48,126 nt of DNA from DASVSE01 sp036399715 (GTDB lineage Bacteria > Bacteroidota > Rhodothermia > Rhodothermales > Rubricoccaceae): the NCBI GenBank assembly GCA_036399715.1, contig DASWMO010000129.1:1-48126 (forward strand), in the 5' to 3' direction. A program made the translations under genes and the position numbers. Positions 17,407 through 26,192 of the stretch are shown here, in pieces. The notes beneath the pieces are model-generated. The model was given only the letters and a program-made list of their open reading frames with translations, was not told where the DNA came from and ran no database searches. Position 1 is the stretch's first letter, and each line of letters starts with the position of its first letter.

Positions 17407-18627
17407 ATGCTCTCAACCGAACTCGCCGAAGGCGTCCGCATCGCGGTCGGGACGCTCTGGGCCCGCAAGCTCCGTGCGCTCCTGACGACGCTCGGGATCG
17501 TCATCGGCATCGTCTCCGTGACGTCCATGTTCACGGTCATCAACGGGATCGAGGGCGCCTTCGACCGCTCGATGTCGATCATCGGCGACGACGCGCTGTT
17601 CGTCCAGAAGACGCCGTGGTTCGCGTTCGAGGAGTGGTGGAAGCTCCGGAACCGTCCGCCCGTCACCGACGACCTCGTCCCGTTTCTCCGCGCGCGGTCG
17701 CGGACGGCAGCGGCGATTGTCCCGCTGACGGGCACGAGCCTCACCGTCTCGCGCGGGCGCGACGACGCCGAGGGAGTCGGGGTGACGGGGACGGCAGCGG
17801 CCTACGTCGACACCGGCGGGTCGGACATCGCCGAGGGGCGGTCGTTCTCGGAATCCGAGGCGGACGCAGGGCGGGCGGTGGTCGTGCTCGGGTCGGACGT
17901 CGTCGAGGCGCTGTTCCCCGGCGAGGACCCGGTCGGGAAGCCGGTCCGGATCGGCGGGCAGCGGTTCGAGGTCGTCGGCGTGACCGTCAAACGCGGCTCG
18001 TTTCTCGGGCTCGAGTCGGCCGACAACGACGCGACGATCCCGATCCGGGCGTACCGCCGGCTGTTCTCGTCCGACCCCGACGTGGCCATCAAGATTCGCG
18101 TCCGCGAGGGCGTGACGCTGGACGCGGCCGAGGAGGAGATCCACGGGCTCGTGCGGATCTGGCGCGGGCTGGACCCTCTCGAAGACGACAACTTCGCCGT
18201 CAACCGTCAGGATCAGTTCCGCGAACTCGTGTCCACGATGCGCGTCGCGACCTACGGCGTCGGCCTGTTCCTGACGGCGCTGTCGCTTCTCGTCGGCGGG
18301 ATCGGCGTGATGAACGTGATGTTCGTCTCGGTGAAGGAGCGGACGCGCGAGATCGGGGTCCGCAAGGCCCTCGGGGCGACGCGCCGGGCGATCCTGCTCC
18401 AGTTTCTGATCGAGGCGGTCCTCATCTGCTGCCTCGGCGGCGTCATCGGCGTCTCGCTGGCGGCCGGCGTCGCGCTCGCCATCGACCAGGTGTTCACGGC
18501 CGAGCTCTCGGGCGGGACGGTCGCGCTCGCGTTCCTCATCTGCGGCGTCGTCGGCGTCACGTTCGGGCTCGTCCCGGCGTGGCAGGCCGCCCGCGCCCGC
18601 CCCATCGACGCCCTCCGGTACGAGTGA
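17407..18627 (+). CDS. MacB/FtsX-type ABC transporter permease (first of pair)
   Basis: This 406-aa permease has the MacB layout: one N-terminal membrane helix (about 22-45), a large periplasmic MacB_PCD domain (about 46-270), then three membrane helices with the FtsX signature ERTREIGVRKALGATRRAIL. Such proteins do not translocate through the membrane but transmit ATP-driven motion to periplasmic partners, in efflux or lipoprotein release. The ATPase and membrane-fusion subunits are not adjacent. Its TGA overlaps the ATG of the next permease by one base. Confidence 0.9.
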   Translation: MLSTELAEGVRIAVGTLWARKLRALLTTLGIVIGIVSVTSMFTVINGIEGAFDRSMSIIGDDALFVQKTPWFAFEEWWKLRNRPPVTDDLVPFLRARSRTAAAIVPLTGTSLTVSRGRDDAEGVGVTGTAAAYVDTGGSDIAEGRSFSESEADAGRAVVVLGSDVVEALFPGEDPVGKPVRIGGQRFEVVGVTVKRGSFLGLESADNDATIPIRAYRRLFSSDPDVAIKIRVREGVTLDAAEEEIHGLVRIWRGLDPLEDDNFAVNRQDQFRELVSTMRVATYGVGLFLTALSLLVGGIGVMNVMFVSVKERTREIGVRKALGATRRAILLQFLIEAVLICCLGGVIGVSLAAGVALAIDQVFTAELSGGTVALAFLICGVVGVTFGLVPAWQAARARPIDALRYE

Positions 18628-19838
18628 TGATCGAGACGATCCGAATGGCCTTCCAGGCCCTCCGCGGCAACGCGCTCCGGAGCGCGCTCACGCTCGTCGG
18701 CATGGCGATCGGCGTGTTCTCGGTCGTCGCGTCGGTGACGGCCGTGGCCGTGCTGGAGTCGACGCTTACGGACAGCCTCTCGGCGCTGGGGTCGCAGACG
18801 ATCACGTTTTCGCGGTTCACCAAGAACGGCCCGTCGGCCGAGGACGAGGACGAGCGGCCGGCGCTGACGCTGGCGCAGGCCGAGGCGCTCGCCGAGCGCT
18901 CGGGCCTGCCCGTCAGCCCGTCGGTCTCGCGGTGGGGCGTCGAGGTCCGGACCAGCGACGCCTCGACCGACCCCGACGTGTCGCTCGACGGGACGGACGA
19001 CGCGTACGCGGCCAACCACGGGCTCGAACTGGCCGAGGGCCGCTACCTCGACGCCGAGGATGTCCGCGGGGCGCGGGCCGTGGCCGTCCTCGGCTCGACG
19101 GTCCGCGAGAAGCTGTTCACGGGCCGCGACGCTGTCGGGCGCGAGGTGCGGATCGACGGGCGGCGGTACACGGTCGTCGGCGTGCTGGCGCCCGAGAGCG
19201 GCGGGTTCGGGATGATGGACCCGAACAAGCGCGTCGTCGCGCCTGTCACACGCGTCGTAGGCGTCTACGGGATGGCGGACGAGGACGTCGAGATCGACGT
19301 TCGCGCGCCGGCGCCGACGCTGCTCGGGAGCACGCGTGACCGGGCGACGGGCGCGCTGCGGGCGGTCCGGCAACTCACGCCCGAGGCCGACAACGACTTT
19401 GGCACCACGAGCGGCGCGGACGTAGCGGAGAACCTCAAGGGGTTCACGCGGGCACTCTCGCTCGGCGGCGCCGGCGTCGGGCTCATCGCGCTCCTCGCGG
19501 CCGGCGTCGGTGTGATGAACATCATGCTCGTCTCCGTAACGGAGCGGACGCGCGAGATCGGAATCCGCAAGGCGCTCGGAGCCACGCGCGGTGACATCCG
19601 GCGGCAGTTTCTCATCGAAGCCCTCGTGCTGTGCCAGATGGGTGGGCTCGTCGGTGTCGCGCTCGGCGTGCTCGGGGGGAACGTCGCGGCGGCGCTGATG
19701 AAGAGTTCTCCAGCGTTTCCGTGGGGCTGGGCGCTCGGCGCGCTGGCCGGCGTCGCGGTCGTCGCGCTCACGTTCGGCGTCGTCCCGGCCGTCCAGGCGG
19801 CCCGCCTGCGGCCTATCGACGCGCTGCGGTCGGAGTAG
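18627..19838 (+). CDS. MacB/FtsX-type ABC transporter permease (second of pair)
   Basis: The 403-aa protein has the same architecture as its neighbour: membrane helix 1 within residues 15-40, a MacB-like periplasmic domain, and a C-terminal FtsX block with ERTREIGIRKALGATRGDIR and the closing motif VQAARLRPIDALRSE. I chose the ATG at 18627 because it overlaps the previous stop (TGATG), and the longer upstream frame is only a shadow of the first permease. The two paralogues probably form a heterodimer. Confidence 0.9.
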   Translation: MIETIRMAFQALRGNALRSALTLVGMAIGVFSVVASVTAVAVLESTLTDSLSALGSQTITFSRFTKNGPSAEDEDERPALTLAQAEALAERSGLPVSPSVSRWGVEVRTSDASTDPDVSLDGTDDAYAANHGLELAEGRYLDAEDVRGARAVAVLGSTVREKLFTGRDAVGREVRIDGRRYTVVGVLAPESGGFGMMDPNKRVVAPVTRVVGVYGMADEDVEIDVRAPAPTLLGSTRDRATGALRAVRQLTPEADNDFGTTSGADVAENLKGFTRALSLGGAGVGLIALLAAGVGVMNIMLVSVTERTREIGIRKALGATRGDIRRQFLIEALVLCQMGGLVGVALGVLGGNVAAALMKSSPAFPWGWALGALAGVAVVALTFGVVPAVQAARLRPIDALRSE

Positions 19839-19845
19839 CGCCGAG

Positions 19846-20868
19846 CTATTCGGCCGCGGCGCTGCGTCGGAGGAGGGCGAGAAAGAACGGCACGCCGCAC
19901 AGCGCCGTCAGCACGCCGACGGGCACCTCCTGCCCGTCGAGGACCGTCCGCGCGGCGAGGTCGGCGAGGACGAGGAAGACGGCGCCAGCCGCGAACGCGA
20001 GCGGCACGAGGCGTCGGTGCCCGGCGCCTGCCGCCATCCGGACCGCGTGCGGCACGACGAGCCCGACGAATCCAACGACGCCGGACGACGCGACGGCCGC
20101 GCCCGTCGCGACAGCCGTTATGAGGATGAGCGCGCGTTTCAGGCCCTCGACGGGGACTCCGAGGGCGGCGGCCGGCTCCTCGCCCGTCGTGAGCAGGTCG
20201 AGCGGCCGCGCGAGCGCCCATAGCAGGACCAGGGCGCCGAGGGACGCGCCGAGCGGCACCCAGACCGCGTTCCACGTCGCCCCGGCGAACGAGCCGAGCA
20301 GCCAGAACAGGACCGCCCGCAGCCGGTCCGGCTCGGGCGAGGCGAACGTCACGAACGCCGTCACCGAGCCCAGCAGCGCCGACACGGCGACGCCCGTCAG
20401 CAGGAGCCGTGTCGGGGCGAGGGCGCCACCGCGTCGCGACACGGCAACGACGCTCGCGACGGCGATCCACGCGCCGGCAACGGCCGCGAGCGGCATCGTC
20501 AGCCCGCGCGCGAGGACCGGCGGCAGGAAGCCGAGAAAGAACAGCGCCGCGCCGGCACTCGCGCCGCTCGACGCGCCGAGGAGGTACGGATCGGCGAGTG
20601 GGTTGCGGACGAGCGCCTGCATCGCCACGCCGACGACCGCCAGCCCGCCGCCGACGACGGCAGCGAGCACGACGCGCGGCATCCGCAGGCGCCACACGAT
20701 CGTTGTCGCTGTGATGTCGCCGGCTCCCGTCAGCGCGGCCCAGACGCGTGCCGGCCCGAGGTCGGCCGAGCCCCACACGACGGCGGCTGCGCACACCCCG
20801 AGGGTGACGACGAGACCAATCGCGACGAGTGCGGCCGTCTGGACAGGCCTCCGTGCAGGCGCAGTCAC
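19846..20868 (-). CDS. BtuC/FecCD-family ABC transporter permease
   Basis: This is a 340-aa permease with about ten membrane helices. Family motifs are WRLRMPRVVLAAVVGGGLAV and NPLADPYLLGASSGASAGA, with a late GFVGLVVPHAVRM that contacts the ATPase. Importers of this family carry cobalamin, haem or ferric siderophores. It starts at a GTG whose last two bases are the first two of the upstream gene's TGA (GTGA overlap), so translation is coupled to the binding-protein gene. No ATPase subunit is encoded next to it. Confidence 0.92.
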   Translation of the reverse strand: MTAPARRPVQTAALVAIGLVVTLGVCAAAVVWGSADLGPARVWAALTGAGDITATTIVWRLRMPRVVLAAVVGGGLAVVGVAMQALVRNPLADPYLLGASSGASAGAALFFLGFLPPVLARGLTMPLAAVAGAWIAVASVVAVSRRGGALAPTRLLLTGVAVSALLGSVTAFVTFASPEPDRLRAVLFWLLGSFAGATWNAVWVPLGASLGALVLLWALARPLDLLTTGEEPAAALGVPVEGLKRALILITAVATGAAVASSGVVGFVGLVVPHAVRMAAGAGHRRLVPLAFAAGAVFLVLADLAARTVLDGQEVPVGVLTALCGVPFFLALLRRSAAAE

Positions 20869-21794
20869 GCGGCGCCGGCGGCGAACGCCTCGGGGTGGAG
20901 GCGCCGCGCGAGCGCGTCGAGGCCGTCGGCGACGCGCGGGCCGGGGCGGCTGATGAGGTCCGGGTCGAGGCTGTAGACACGGCCATTCAGGACGGCAGGC
21001 GTGGTCAGCAGGGCCGGGTGTCGCGCGCCGAATGAGCGCGCGTCGGCATCCCCGAGGACGACGATGACCTCGGGCGCCATGTCGAGGATGGCCTCCTCGG
21101 TCGGCGTCGCCGCGGCGCCGGGGTAGCGATCCGTGAGGTTGTCGCCGCCGGCGGCGCGGACGAGTTCGGAGGCGTACGAGTCGCGCCCGAACGCGTAGAA
21201 CGTGCCCTCGTCGCCGACGAGGAGAAGCACGCGCGGCGGGACGAAGCCCTCGACGGACTGCCGGACCGTCGCGACGCGGCGTTCGAACGCCTCGGCGGCC
21301 GCCGCTCCGCCGCGGACATCCAGCAGCGTGTCCAGCGTCCGGAGCGCGTGCGGAATGTCGCCGAGGGTCGCGAAGCGGAAGAGGTAGGTCGGCAGGCCGA
21401 GTGCCGTCAGGCGGTCTGCGTCGGCCGTCGTGGTGACGTCGAGCGATCCGAGCACAAGGTCCGGGTCGAGCGCGACGAGCGCCTCCGCGTCGATGGGGAA
21501 CGTGCCGACGCGCGGAAGGCCACGGATGCCGGCCGGAAAGTCGTCGGCCGGGGCGACGCCCGCGAGGCGCCCCACGCCGGCCGCCGCGGCGATCAGCTCG
21601 GTCACGTTCGGCGCGAGCGGGAACACGCGCCCGACGCGGGATGGAACCGCAACCGGCCGGCCCGAGCCGTCGACGGTCTCGCCGGCTGCGCCGCCGCGGC
21701 AGCCGGCAAGCGCGACGAGCAGGACGGCGGCCGTCCACAGGGATCCGGAGCGGGGCGAGACGGGCAGCACGATGGCGCAGGCAGGGGAGGCCAA
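20865..21794 (-). CDS. BtuF/FepB-like periplasmic binding lipoprotein
   Basis: The 309-aa product has an N-terminal hydrophobic segment ending in the lipobox ALAGC, then a two-lobed PBP domain of the helical-backbone class: VGRVFPLAPNVTELIAAAAG at the first lobe and AGGDNLTDRYPGAAATPTEE leading to the second. The pattern of APNVTELI and EEAILDMAPEVIVV is close to cobalamin- or haem-binding proteins (BtuF/HmuT-like). The ligand is not proven. It overlaps the permease gene by 4 bp and is divergent from the lipid-kinase-like gene. Confidence 0.88.
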   Translation of the reverse strand: MASPACAIVLPVSPRSGSLWTAAVLLVALAGCRGGAAGETVDGSGRPVAVPSRVGRVFPLAPNVTELIAAAAGVGRLAGVAPADDFPAGIRGLPRVGTFPIDAEALVALDPDLVLGSLDVTTTADADRLTALGLPTYLFRFATLGDIPHALRTLDTLLDVRGGAAAAEAFERRVATVRQSVEGFVPPRVLLLVGDEGTFYAFGRDSYASELVRAAGGDNLTDRYPGAAATPTEEAILDMAPEVIVVLGDADARSFGARHPALLTTPAVLNGRVYSLDPDLISRPGPRVADGLDALARRLHPEAFAAGAA

Positions 21795-21870
21795 GGTAGA
21801 GACGCCCGCCGCGGCGCCACGAGTCGCGGCCGCGGCCTCCGAGGAACAGCCCGGCCGCTACCTTCGCCCA

Positions 21871-22887
21871 ATGCCCGACCGCCCCGCCCCGTTTCTGCGC
21901 CCATCCGAGCCGTTTCGGGGCCGCATCGCCTTCCTGCTCAATCCGGCCGCGGGCAACGGCGCCGCCGCCCGGCAGCGACCCGCGCTCGAAGCGGCCGTCG
22001 CCGCGTCTGGCCTCGACGCCGTCGTCCATGTCTCGGCCGGTGCCGACCGGACGGGCCCGCTCGCGACGCTCCTTGCGGGCTCCGTGGACGCCGTCGTGGC
22101 CGTCGGCGGCGACGGGACGGTCCACGACGTCGCCAACGCGCTCGCCGGGACCGCGACGCGCTTCGGCATCCTGCCGCTCGGGACGGGCAACGACTTTGCC
22201 CGCGCGGTCGGGATGCCGCGCGGGATCGCCGCCGGCGTCCGTGCCCTCGCGACGGCCGTCTCGCAGCCGCTCGACGTTGGGGCGGTCCGGTGGACGGACG
22301 GCAGCAGCGATCCACAGCACCGCGTCGTGGTGAACGCGCTCGGCGCGGGCTTCGACGCCGCCGCGGCGGCGCGAGCCGCCGGGCTCAAGGTCCTCGGCGG
22401 GCGGGCGGCCTACCTCGCGGCCGTCGTGCAGGAACTGTGGGCGTGGCGCCGGCCCGGTGTCGAGGTCGAGGTCGCGCTCGACGATACGGTCGCCGGTGAC
22501 GGACTTCCCGTCGGGGAGGGCGGACGCGTGGTGTACGCGGGGCCGCTGTTTCTGTGCGAAGTCGGCAACGGGCAGGCCGTCGGCGGCGGCTTCCGCCTGA
22601 CCCCCGACGCACGCCTCGACGACGGCCTGCTCGACGTCTGCGTCGTTCGGCACGTCCGCCCGCGGCGCGTACTCCGCGTGCTCCCGACTGCCTTCACGGG
22701 CGGCCACGTGCGCTTTCCCGAGGTCGAGATGCACCGGGCGGTCCGCGTCGCGATCCGCGCGACGGCTGGCACGATGGGTGTCCACTCGGACGGCGAGGCG
22801 ACGGCGACCAGCGCCGTCGCGCTCGACGTCGAGGCGTGGCCGAGCGCCCTGCACGTACTCGTGCCATGCCCCGACGCGTCTGCGTGA
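21871..22887 (+). CDS. Diacylglycerol/lipid kinase family protein
   Basis: This 338-aa cytoplasmic protein belongs to the DAGK catalytic (LCB5/YegS) family. The nucleotide motif GGDGT (79-83), the N-terminal NPAAGNG (24-30) and GTGNDFAR (104-111) are intact, and a C-terminal domain contains the typical DGLLDVCVV. Members phosphorylate lipids such as diacylglycerol or undecaprenol. The start at 21871 (MPDRPAPFLRPSEPF) is preferred over longer frames because the family N-terminus follows within 20 residues. Confidence 0.9.
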   Translation: MPDRPAPFLRPSEPFRGRIAFLLNPAAGNGAAARQRPALEAAVAASGLDAVVHVSAGADRTGPLATLLAGSVDAVVAVGGDGTVHDVANALAGTATRFGILPLGTGNDFARAVGMPRGIAAGVRALATAVSQPLDVGAVRWTDGSSDPQHRVVVNALGAGFDAAAAARAAGLKVLGGRAAYLAAVVQELWAWRRPGVEVEVALDDTVAGDGLPVGEGGRVVYAGPLFLCEVGNGQAVGGGFRLTPDARLDDGLLDVCVVRHVRPRRVLRVLPTAFTGGHVRFPEVEMHRAVRVAIRATAGTMGVHSDGEATATSAVALDVEAWPSALHVLVPCPDASA

Positions 22888-22954
22888 GGCGTCGCCCGCA
22901 GAGGCCGCGGCGCTCCTATTTTGCCCGGCCCTCTCGCCGTCCTCCCGTCTCGCG

Positions 22955-24424
22955 ATGCGCCGCTCTGCCCACTCCTCCGCCCGCCACGCTATCCGCCTCG
23001 TCGCGCTGCTTGCCGCCGTGCAACTCGCCGCGACGCCGCTCGCCGCACAGCCCGCGACGGCACCGCCGAGCGCCGCCGCCGCGGCTGCGTTCGAGAGCGG
23101 GACCGCGAGCTACCGCGAGGGCGCCTACCCGGAGGCGTACCGCCTGTTTCGTCGCGCCGCATCCGAGCCCGGCTACTCGACCACGACGACGGCGGCGCTC
23201 CTGATGGCCGGCAAGGCCGCCTACGCCGACGCCGACTTCGACGGGGCCGTGTCGTCGCTGACGACCCTCATCGCGACGTACCCCCAGAGCCGCTACACAC
23301 CCGAGGCACGCCGCGTGCTCGCGCTCGCCACGGCTGGCGGACCGAACGGGCAGGGCCGTCCGTTCGACCTGGGCGTGGTGCTGCCTGTCTCAGGGGCCAA
23401 CGGCTATCTCGGTCAGGCGCTGTTCAACGGCGTCCGCATCGCCGTCGACGAGCACAACCGCGCGGTCGAGGCCGGGGGCGCCGAGGGCGCGCCGCGGCGG
23501 CAGGTGCGCCTCGTCTTCCGCGACTCGGGGGGCAACGGTCCGGCTGCGAGCGACGCGGTCGGCGACGCGGTCGAGGCCGGCGCCGACGCCATTGTCGGGC
23601 CGCTCTTCTCGGACGAGGCCGAGCCGGCGGCCGCCCGCGCCGAGGCGGCCGGCGTCGTGCTCGTCGCGCCGCTCGCGACCGACGACGCCGTGAGCGCGGG
23701 CCGGCGCTTTGCCTTCCAGGCCAACCCGACATTCGCGGCGCGCGGCCGCGTGATGGCGCGCTACACCGTGCAGCGCCTCGGCCTGCGCCGCGTGGGCGTG
23801 GTCACGCAGAGCGGCACGCCGGGCGAGACCGACGGCTCGGCCTTCGCGGCCGAGGCGCGCCGCCTCGGGGCGACCGTCGGCTTCGACCGCCAACTCGCCT
23901 CGGCCGAGGACTGGCCGGACCTCGACCGCCGCGTCGGTGCGAGCGCGCTCGCCGCCGTGCAGGCCGTCTACCTGCCCGTCACGGGGGCGGACGCGCCCGA
24001 GCACATCGCCGAGGCCGTCCGCGCCCTCGAAGCCGTCCGCGGCGCGCCCCGCCCGATCGGCAACACCGAGTGGGAGGGCATCACGACGAGCCGCGAGCGC
24101 GCGAGCCGCATGAACGCCGTCTTCGGGCAGGACTTCTTCGTCGCCCCGGGCGCGTCGGACGCGTTCGGGCGGCGCTACCGCGAGCTGTCGGGCATCGGGC
24201 CGGACCGCCTCGCGCTCATCGGCTACGACGTGACGCGGATGCTGCTCGCCAACCTCGAGCCTGCCCCCGGGCAGGCCGGGAGCGAGGGGACGCTCGCTGA
24301 CCGCCTCCGCGCGGCCCCGACGTTCCAGGGCATCGCGCACCGCTTCGGCTTCGGCGGGCAGCAGGTCAACGAGTCGCTGTTCATCCTCGGTTACCGTGGT
24401 GGCGACGCGGTCCTGATCGAGTAA
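22955..24424 (+). CDS. Secreted TPR plus type-1 periplasmic-binding-fold protein (LpoA/BraC-like)
   Basis: The 489-aa protein has a signal peptide (about 1-30, ending near PLAAQP). A short TPR-like helical part follows (ASYREGAYPEAYRLFRRAAS, LTTLIATYPQSRYTPEARRV). From about residue 135 there is a type-1 periplasmic-binding fold (FDLGVVLPVSGANGYLGQAL, DAIVGPLFSDEAEPAAARAE, RVGVVTQSGTPGETDGSAFA). This TPR plus Peripla_BP arrangement is known in LpoA, the penicillin-binding-protein activator, and in branched-chain amino-acid receptors. A bamD gene follows 143 bp downstream, which favours an envelope role, but substrate and partner are not established. Confidence 0.8.
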   Translation: MRRSAHSSARHAIRLVALLAAVQLAATPLAAQPATAPPSAAAAAAFESGTASYREGAYPEAYRLFRRAASEPGYSTTTTAALLMAGKAAYADADFDGAVSSLTTLIATYPQSRYTPEARRVLALATAGGPNGQGRPFDLGVVLPVSGANGYLGQALFNGVRIAVDEHNRAVEAGGAEGAPRRQVRLVFRDSGGNGPAASDAVGDAVEAGADAIVGPLFSDEAEPAAARAEAAGVVLVAPLATDDAVSAGRRFAFQANPTFAARGRVMARYTVQRLGLRRVGVVTQSGTPGETDGSAFAAEARRLGATVGFDRQLASAEDWPDLDRRVGASALAAVQAVYLPVTGADAPEHIAEAVRALEAVRGAPRPIGNTEWEGITTSRERASRMNAVFGQDFFVAPGASDAFGRRYRELSGIGPDRLALIGYDVTRMLLANLEPAPGQAGSEGTLADRLRAAPTFQGIAHRFGFGGQQVNESLFILGYRGGDAVLIE

Positions 24425-24567
24425 TCCGCCGGCTCGGGCGCGGCGAAGACGCCGTGAGAGCGGTCCGCCCGAGGCTGCTGCGGGGCCTGCCGGAGCTACC
24501 ATCGGCAGCAATAAGCCGGTGCCGACTCCGTTGGCCCGGACGCCCCCGACTGCTTTCCCGCGCCCTG

Positions 24568-25395
24568 ATGCTGTTTCGCCCCGCCGTCCGCCTCGCCACA
24601 CTCGCTCTCGTCTGTTCGGCCGCTGCCGGGTGCAGTGGCGGCGGCGCGGTCGTCGCCGATTCGGCCGAGGAGGCGTATGCCCGCGCCCAGGAGCAGTTTG
24701 AGCGCCGCCGCTACGACAACGCGGTCGAGTTGTACCGGACGGCCCTGGACTTCGGGCGCACGGGCGAACTGGCCGACGATGCCCAGCTCGGCCTCGCCCG
24801 CGCCTACGCCGGCTCACGCCAGTACCTGCTCGCCGGGGCCGAGTTCACGCGCTTTATCGACCTCTACCAGACCGACCCGCGCGTCGAGGACGCGGCGTAC
24901 GAGCGCATCCTCGCCTACGCTGCGCTGAGCCCGAGCTACGAGCTGGACCAGACCGACACGGCGACGGCGATCCAGTACATCGACGGATTCCTCGTGCAGC
25001 ACCCCGCGGGCACCCACGCCGCCGAGGTCCAGACCCTGCTCGGCGAGCTGCGCGAGAAGCTTGCCCGCAAGCAGTACGAGGAAGGCCGCCTCTACGAGCG
25101 CCGCGAGCTCTACGAGGCCGCCGTGCTGTCCTACCAGACGGTGCTCGCGAACTACCCCGGCAGCCCCTACGCCGACGATGCGCTCTTCGGCGCTGTGCGC
25201 GCGCAGGTCCAGTTCGCCGACAACAGCGTCCCGGCACGGCAGGAGGCCCGCTACCGCGAGGCGCTGCGCCTGTACGACCAGCTCACGTCGCTCTTCCCGC
25301 AGAGCCCGACGTTGGCCGAGGCGCAGGCTGAGTACGACCGTGCCTACGCCGGCCTCCGCTCGGCCGGTGGCACCGTCGCCGCTGCCGGCCAGTAG
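24568..25395 (+). CDS. bamD: Outer-membrane assembly lipoprotein BamD
   Basis: The 275-aa lipoprotein has a signal peptide with lipobox AAAGC (Cys about residue 22) and then five TPR-like helical hairpins (AEEAYARAQEQFERRRYDNA, DAQLGLARAYAGSRQYLLAG, YPGSPYADDALFGAVRAQ). BamD is an essential BAM-complex component that recruits outer-membrane-protein substrates, which here would include the LptD-like protein, the TonB receptor and the CsgG barrel. The ATG at 24568 gives the expected lipoprotein signal. Earlier in-frame starts do not. Confidence 0.9.
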   Translation: MLFRPAVRLATLALVCSAAAGCSGGGAVVADSAEEAYARAQEQFERRRYDNAVELYRTALDFGRTGELADDAQLGLARAYAGSRQYLLAGAEFTRFIDLYQTDPRVEDAAYERILAYAALSPSYELDQTDTATAIQYIDGFLVQHPAGTHAAEVQTLLGELREKLARKQYEEGRLYERRELYEAAVLSYQTVLANYPGSPYADDALFGAVRAQVQFADNSVPARQEARYREALRLYDQLTSLFPQSPTLAEAQAEYDRAYAGLRSAGGTVAAAGQ

Positions 25396-25407
25396 CCAGC
25401 CTCCGAC

Positions 25408-25430
25408 GTAGAGACGCGGCGCGTCTCCAC
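25408..25430. terminator. Compact palindrome after bamD
   Basis: GAGACGC (25411-25417), loop GGC, GCGTCTC (25421-25427) form a perfect 7-bp stem, with further G-C and T-A pairs at the outer flank around one mismatch. No T-tract follows, so it could be a terminator without a U-run or a REP-like palindrome. The rest of the 224-bp gap before the sigma factor gene shows nothing coding. Confidence 0.5.
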
Positions 25431-25619
25431 GGCCTATGCCCAGCGTGCGAGGCCGGTGGCGCCCAGGCGGGCTCATGAGTCGATGACACGAGCGCCGCAG
25501 AGATCTGCCGCGCCTCGGCGGGCGCACACGTCGAGCACCGCTTGCGTTCCACGGCCGGCAGGCGCAGATTGACACGCCGCCGCAGTGTGACCTCACGCGC
25601 CTAGTCCGCGGCTCTCCCG

Positions 25620-26192
25620 ATGGCCCCGCGCCTCCCCATGCACCCGTTCAGCCCGGAGACCGTCCGCCGCGCGCAAGCCGGCGATGCCGCCGCCCGCGAC
25701 GCGCTCCTCACCGCCTGCCAGCCCCTCATGCGGTCGTTCTTCATCAGCCGCATCGGCCGCGTCCCCGAGGTGGACGACCTCACCCAGAACGCGCTCCTGC
25801 GCGTTCACCGCGGGCTCGACGTGCTGCAGGACCCCGACCGCGTCAAGGCGATGGCGATGAAGGCGGCCCTCTTCGAACTCCACGACCACTACCGCGGCCG
25901 CTACTCCACGCGCGAGACCCTCTACGACCCGGACCTGCCCGCCCCCGGAAGCGTCGAGCCAGACGACGTGGCCCTTCAGATGGACCTCCGCGCCGCCCTC
26001 GCGGGCCTCTCGGACCACGCCCGCCGCATTCTCGAACTCCGCGAACTCGGCTACCCGTACCTCGACATCGCCGAGACCCTCGGCACCTCCGAGGCGGCCG
26101 TCAAGATGCAGGTCAAGCGGGCCTTCGAAAAACTCCGCACGTCGCTCGCCGGAGCCGCCGTCCTGCTGCTGTTCGCCCTCCCGATCCGATGA
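25620..26192 (+). CDS. RNA polymerase sigma-70 factor, ECF subfamily (FecI-like)
   Basis: This 190-aa protein has sigma region 2 (AQAGDAAARDALL, PEVDDLTQNALLRVHRGL) and region 4 with a helix-turn-helix (LRELGYPYLDIAETLGTSEA, AVKMQVKRAFEKLR). It should direct RNA polymerase to its own regulon on a signal relayed by the FecR-like protein encoded next. The stop overlaps the FecR start (ATGA). The last 14 residues (LAGAAVLLLFALPI) are strongly hydrophobic, which is odd for a sigma factor. An internal ATG at 25638 is an alternative start. Confidence 0.88.
   Translation: MAPRLPMHPFSPETVRRAQAGDAAARDALLTACQPLMRSFFISRIGRVPEVDDLTQNALLRVHRGLDVLQDPDRVKAMAMKAALFELHDHYRGRYSTRETLYDPDLPAPGSVEPDDVALQMDLRAALAGLSDHARRILELRELGYPYLDIAETLGTSEAAVKMQVKRAFEKLRTSLAGAAVLLLFALPIR

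Noticed and set aside
20869..22854. Continuation of the BtuC-like frame upstream to 22854 as a 1002-residue fusion protein.
   Set aside because: The upstream part crosses the binding-protein and lipid-kinase genes in wrong frames. The GTGA overlap gives a normal 340-residue permease.
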